From: Phymatolithon calcareum | Taxonomy: Eukaryota; Rhodophyta; Florideophyceae; Hapalidiales | Reading direction: 5' to 3' | NCBI GenBank assembly: GCA_977006965.1 | Contig: OZ345379.1 | Coordinates: forward strand, 620,001 to 684,000 | DNA length: 64,000 bases | In this document: positions 61,439-64,000 of the stretch, piece by piece | Numbering within the stretch: the stretch's first letter is position 1 | Layout: each line of letters starts with the position of its first letter | Position numbers and translations under genes: made by a program | Notes under the pieces: model-generated | What the model was told of the DNA's origin: nothing | The model's database searches: none | What the model saw: the letters and a program-made list of their open reading frames with translations, nothing else

Positions 61439-62968
61439 TCAGCGTATTCTCGCCACACGCCGCCCGGGTGCTTCAGTAATCCTATATCTCGCAGGAAAGA
61501 AAGCAGCCGTAAGCGGCCCAAAGTCGCGCATAACCATAATGGATTGATCTACGCGGATCACACTGGCCGTGAGGAGAGATTTCTGCGCCTCCCTCAATTT
61601 TGTCGCCTTCTTATCTTCTCCATTAACTGGAACCTTGTTAAGCGCCTCCATCTTGAGCAAAAGGTTAGTCTGAGTTTTGTACATAATATTCAAAAAGCAC
61701 TTGTAAGCTTCATGTGGTTTCACGCGCCATAAGTAATACCAATTGTTTGCACGCTGCGTCTCATGACTTCGCGGTACCTCTTGCATAGTCACAAGCTTGT
61801 CTCTGTGCATGCAAAACAATTTTTCGCGTACAACTTTGATATCTAACATGCATTTTTCAGCAATCATCTTGTCCTCCATACATCCGTCAATGGCAAGCGC
61901 CCTGAATATACGACGCCCGGTTTTTTTGTACCGCTGCACAATCATGTCCTCCAAACTTTGCTCCCGTACTTCAGCAACGAGCCGCCCGGGTACGAACTTG
62001 AGCTTCGTGGGTGCCTGTTCGGGGATAGCTTTGACGCACGGCGGATTGAGAGCGACGAGTACACGAATAGCGGTCCAGAAATCACGTCCGCTGATCTCAT
62101 GATTGTTATTTTTGAGCTCCTGATGCACAGCCTCCGTCGAAATCTCACACGTCTCCAAATCATCCGTGGGTCCCTCCGCATCCTCCCTCGCCAGTGCAAT
62201 GTTCAGCCCAGTAATAAAAACCTCAACAGCCAGTGCATCCATAACACGATTCGCAACGACAATCTTACATGCCTCATTCCTGAAGCAGCGATTAAGAAAC
62301 CAGAAAGAAACGGTCCACACGTCGTCATCATTCGATCGAAAAGGAGTACCCACTACGCGCGAATTGAATCCAAACCCAACCCTAATCTTTTTCCCCGACG
62401 CCAACCCCTCCTTTCCTTCCTCCTCCTCACTGGCCTCCCCTTCCTCTTCCCGCGGTCGTTTTCGCACCCCGCAAAGCGCCCCATCACCTCGCGCGCGCGA
62501 CCCAGACCAGCGCAACATGCCAGCGTGCGCCATATCAATCAGACACTGCGCCGCAGCGTCGTCGTTGATGCCAAGCTCTTGCAACGGTTTGTCCAATGCA
62601 ATGGAGAAAATATGCTTTGCCGTAAGCCTTCCGCGAGAAAATAACGCCTCGAGCACCGCTCGTCCCAATTCTCCGAACCGGCGCTGCGCAAGCCCCAGAT
62701 AGAGCGGGAAGCGCAGGCGCGCCAGCAGTGTCGCTGGTTCGATGCGATACGTCACTTCGCCGAGCGCATTCGCGGACGCTAATGCTGCACTGTGTGCTAG
62801 TAACACACAGAGCGCATCACGTGCGGCACGCGCACCACAGTCGCCTGAACGTCGTAATATGTCGCTCAAACTTAGACCAGGATGCTGGAGGAGCAGTCGG
62901 GTTATTGTGCCCACCACGTCCCCGAAGTGCAGTCGAGCGATAGCACATGCCAATTCTTCGTCGTACAT
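61439..62968 (-). CDS. RPC3: RNA polymerase III subunit RPC3 (RPC82/POLR3C)
   Basis: This 509-residue protein is the RPC3 subunit of RNA polymerase III, part of the RPC3/6/7 subcomplex that helps open tRNA and 5S promoters in the nucleus. It is built of winged-helix domains. The N-terminal one includes LHFGDVVGTITRLLLQHPGL and SLSDILRRSGDCGARAARDA. The most diagnostic part is C-terminal: MIVQRYKKTGRRIFRALAID, MIAEKCMLDIKVVREKLFCM, LVTMQEVPRSHETQRANNWY and YLWRVKPHEAYKCFLNIMYK, all typical of RPC82. An acidic, Lys-rich insert (near 180-205) interrupts the middle. Length is close to the human subunit. I use ATG 62968; the frame is open 27 bases further but begins with TTG. Confidence 0.93.
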   Translation of the reverse strand: MYDEELACAIARLHFGDVVGTITRLLLQHPGLSLSDILRRSGDCGARAARDALCVLLAHSAALASANALGEVTYRIEPATLLARLRFPLYLGLAQRRFGELGRAVLEALFSRGRLTAKHIFSIALDKPLQELGINDDAAAQCLIDMAHAGMLRWSGSRARGDGALCGVRKRPREEEGEASEEEEGKEGLASGKKIRVGFGFNSRVVGTPFRSNDDDVWTVSFWFLNRCFRNEACKIVVANRVMDALAVEVFITGLNIALAREDAEGPTDDLETCEISTEAVHQELKNNNHEISGRDFWTAIRVLVALNPPCVKAIPEQAPTKLKFVPGRLVAEVREQSLEDMIVQRYKKTGRRIFRALAIDGCMEDKMIAEKCMLDIKVVREKLFCMHRDKLVTMQEVPRSHETQRANNWYYLWRVKPHEAYKCFLNIMYKTQTNLLLKMEALNKVPVNGEDKKATKLREAQKSLLTASVIRVDQSIMVMRDFGPLTAAFFPARYRITEAPGRRVARIR

Positions 62969-64000
62969 TGCGGAGATTATAGGCGCACCGCGCAAGAGGC
63001 GCGCGCGCTGTTTAGGGGTTGATGATGTAATAGATTCGAGCAGGGAATTGTTTCGAGTTGATCATCATTTTCACAGCGCACCTTCTTGGCGGTGCGAATA
63101 GATCTCGTCTATGTTATGAAACATCGATTGTTAACGGCGAGACGTGATTGGTGACTGGCCTATGATCTTTCGCTAAGTTAGTCGAAATAGCATTTTCGTG
63201 AAATTCTGTCCAAGCACCCCTTCAAGAATAATATAATAGAAGGCAAGCCATGCATTTCGATGCACAGCATACAGAGCATGCATGCTCATTCAAGGGGCTC
63301 AGAGATGTACTCTACTGTAATGTAGGTTCAGAAAACCACGGGGAACTAAGTGGCTTGCAGTCTTCGATTCTAATTCAGTTTCCGACATACCCTTTTCCGT
63401 GCAGTCTACGTTGAAGACAGTTCAGCAACTGTCGAAGTTATCACGACAAGAGCACAGTAAGTTTCAAAAAACGCTACAGTTTCTCTTCTACATAAAAATC
63501 TACTTTTCTTCTTCTTGCGAATAAGCAGAATGTAGTAGTGCTTCCGCAAGTTTTGGCTCCATATGCATATGGTGATGATGATTGCTCTATTCCTCTAAGA
63601 GGCTAGCATGTCTAGAAGGCTTCATTTGATTTTAATGCTGAGGTCGGAGGCGCTTGCTATGGCCGATTCGATATCTTGGTTTGGTATATCGCCAAGGAGA
63701 GAGGCGCATGTTCCGGGTACGCATTACAGTAGTATCCTGCGAACGAGCCTATTCTCATCCGTGCGTCCATATGTATCATAGCAATAATGTCGCCCTTGGA
63801 TGCCATATACGGTAGTCGACGCTCACTCATCCGCACTCTCATTCATCTCCGGTTGAGGAAGCACACTGTGCTGGCAGTGTTGCCATTTATCTACCTGACG
63901 GGAGCCGTTTTATGAATAGTGCGTCAATATTAGTCATCATCGTCGGTGTTGAGTAAGAAGAAAGGAGATCCAAAAAATGTCGTCCTGCTGCTGAACAATA
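62969..64000. other. Gene-free end of window
   Basis: This is the 5' flank of RPC3 and about 1 kb beyond. Only short frames are present, with no RNA gene or clear repeat. Confidence 0.4.

Noticed and set aside
1-64000. tRNA, rRNA or spliceosomal RNA genes
   Set aside because: I scanned by eye for B-box-like GGTTCRANNCC and its reverse complement outside coding regions and found none that came with an acceptor stem. A covariance-model search would be needed to exclude them.
1-64000. Bacterial or organellar origin of the window
   Set aside because: The nuclear-type gene set (RPC3, CWC15, VPS13, uL4), the spliceosomal introns and the eukaryotic transposon classes exclude this.

Overview
This window looks like nuclear DNA of an intron-poor, repeat-rich photosynthetic eukaryote. 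The gene set is eukaryotic: ribosomal protein uL4, the spliceosomal factor CWC15, RNA polymerase III subunit RPC3, an exocyst Sec8-like subunit, VPS13, galactokinase and RNase H1. Nearly all genes are single exons, including a 12-kb VPS13 reading frame. The only introns I can place are one short GT-AG intron in each of two RNase H1 genes. A stand-alone FtsH-type (M41) peptidase of a family known from plastids points to an alga. Compact genes in a transposon-rich background fit a florideophyte red alga best, but the assignment is inference, not proof.

Layout. Positions 1-9.9 kb are repeat country: a TA-flanked pogo/Tigger-type MITE, a Crypton-like tyrosine recombinase with a frameshift between two 121-bp direct repeats, foldback elements and a pogo/CENP-B-like transposase relic. 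From 9.9 to 19.7 kb come an M41-type peptidase, a SPRY protein, a Sec8-like protein and a C2H2 zinc-finger protein. From 19.7 to 25.5 kb the DNA is gene-poor and holds a Fanzor/TnpB-like C-terminal relic, a Sel1-repeat relic and an hAT-type MITE with a perfect 8-bp target duplication. VPS13 fills 25.5-37.7 kb and is followed by 4.5 kb without a gene I can defend. From 42.2 to 63 kb the genes are dense: uL4, a DEAD-box helicase, an NB-ARC/WD40 receptor-like protein, galactokinase, a CAMK-like kinase, CWC15, two tandem RNase H1 genes and RPC3.

Most genes are housekeeping and independently transcribed; I see no operon-like logic. uL4/helicase and NLR/galactokinase are head-to-head pairs. SPRY/Sec8, kinase/CWC15 and RNase H1/RPC3 are convergent pairs.

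The most interesting locus is the NB-ARC/WD40 gene. Its eleven WD40 units are almost identical 129-bp copies that differ mainly at a few fixed codons. That is the architecture and variation pattern of fungal allorecognition NLRs. Second is the Fanzor-like relic. Third are the Crypton-like element with long direct repeats and a MITE that ends 39 bp before one RNase H1 start codon.
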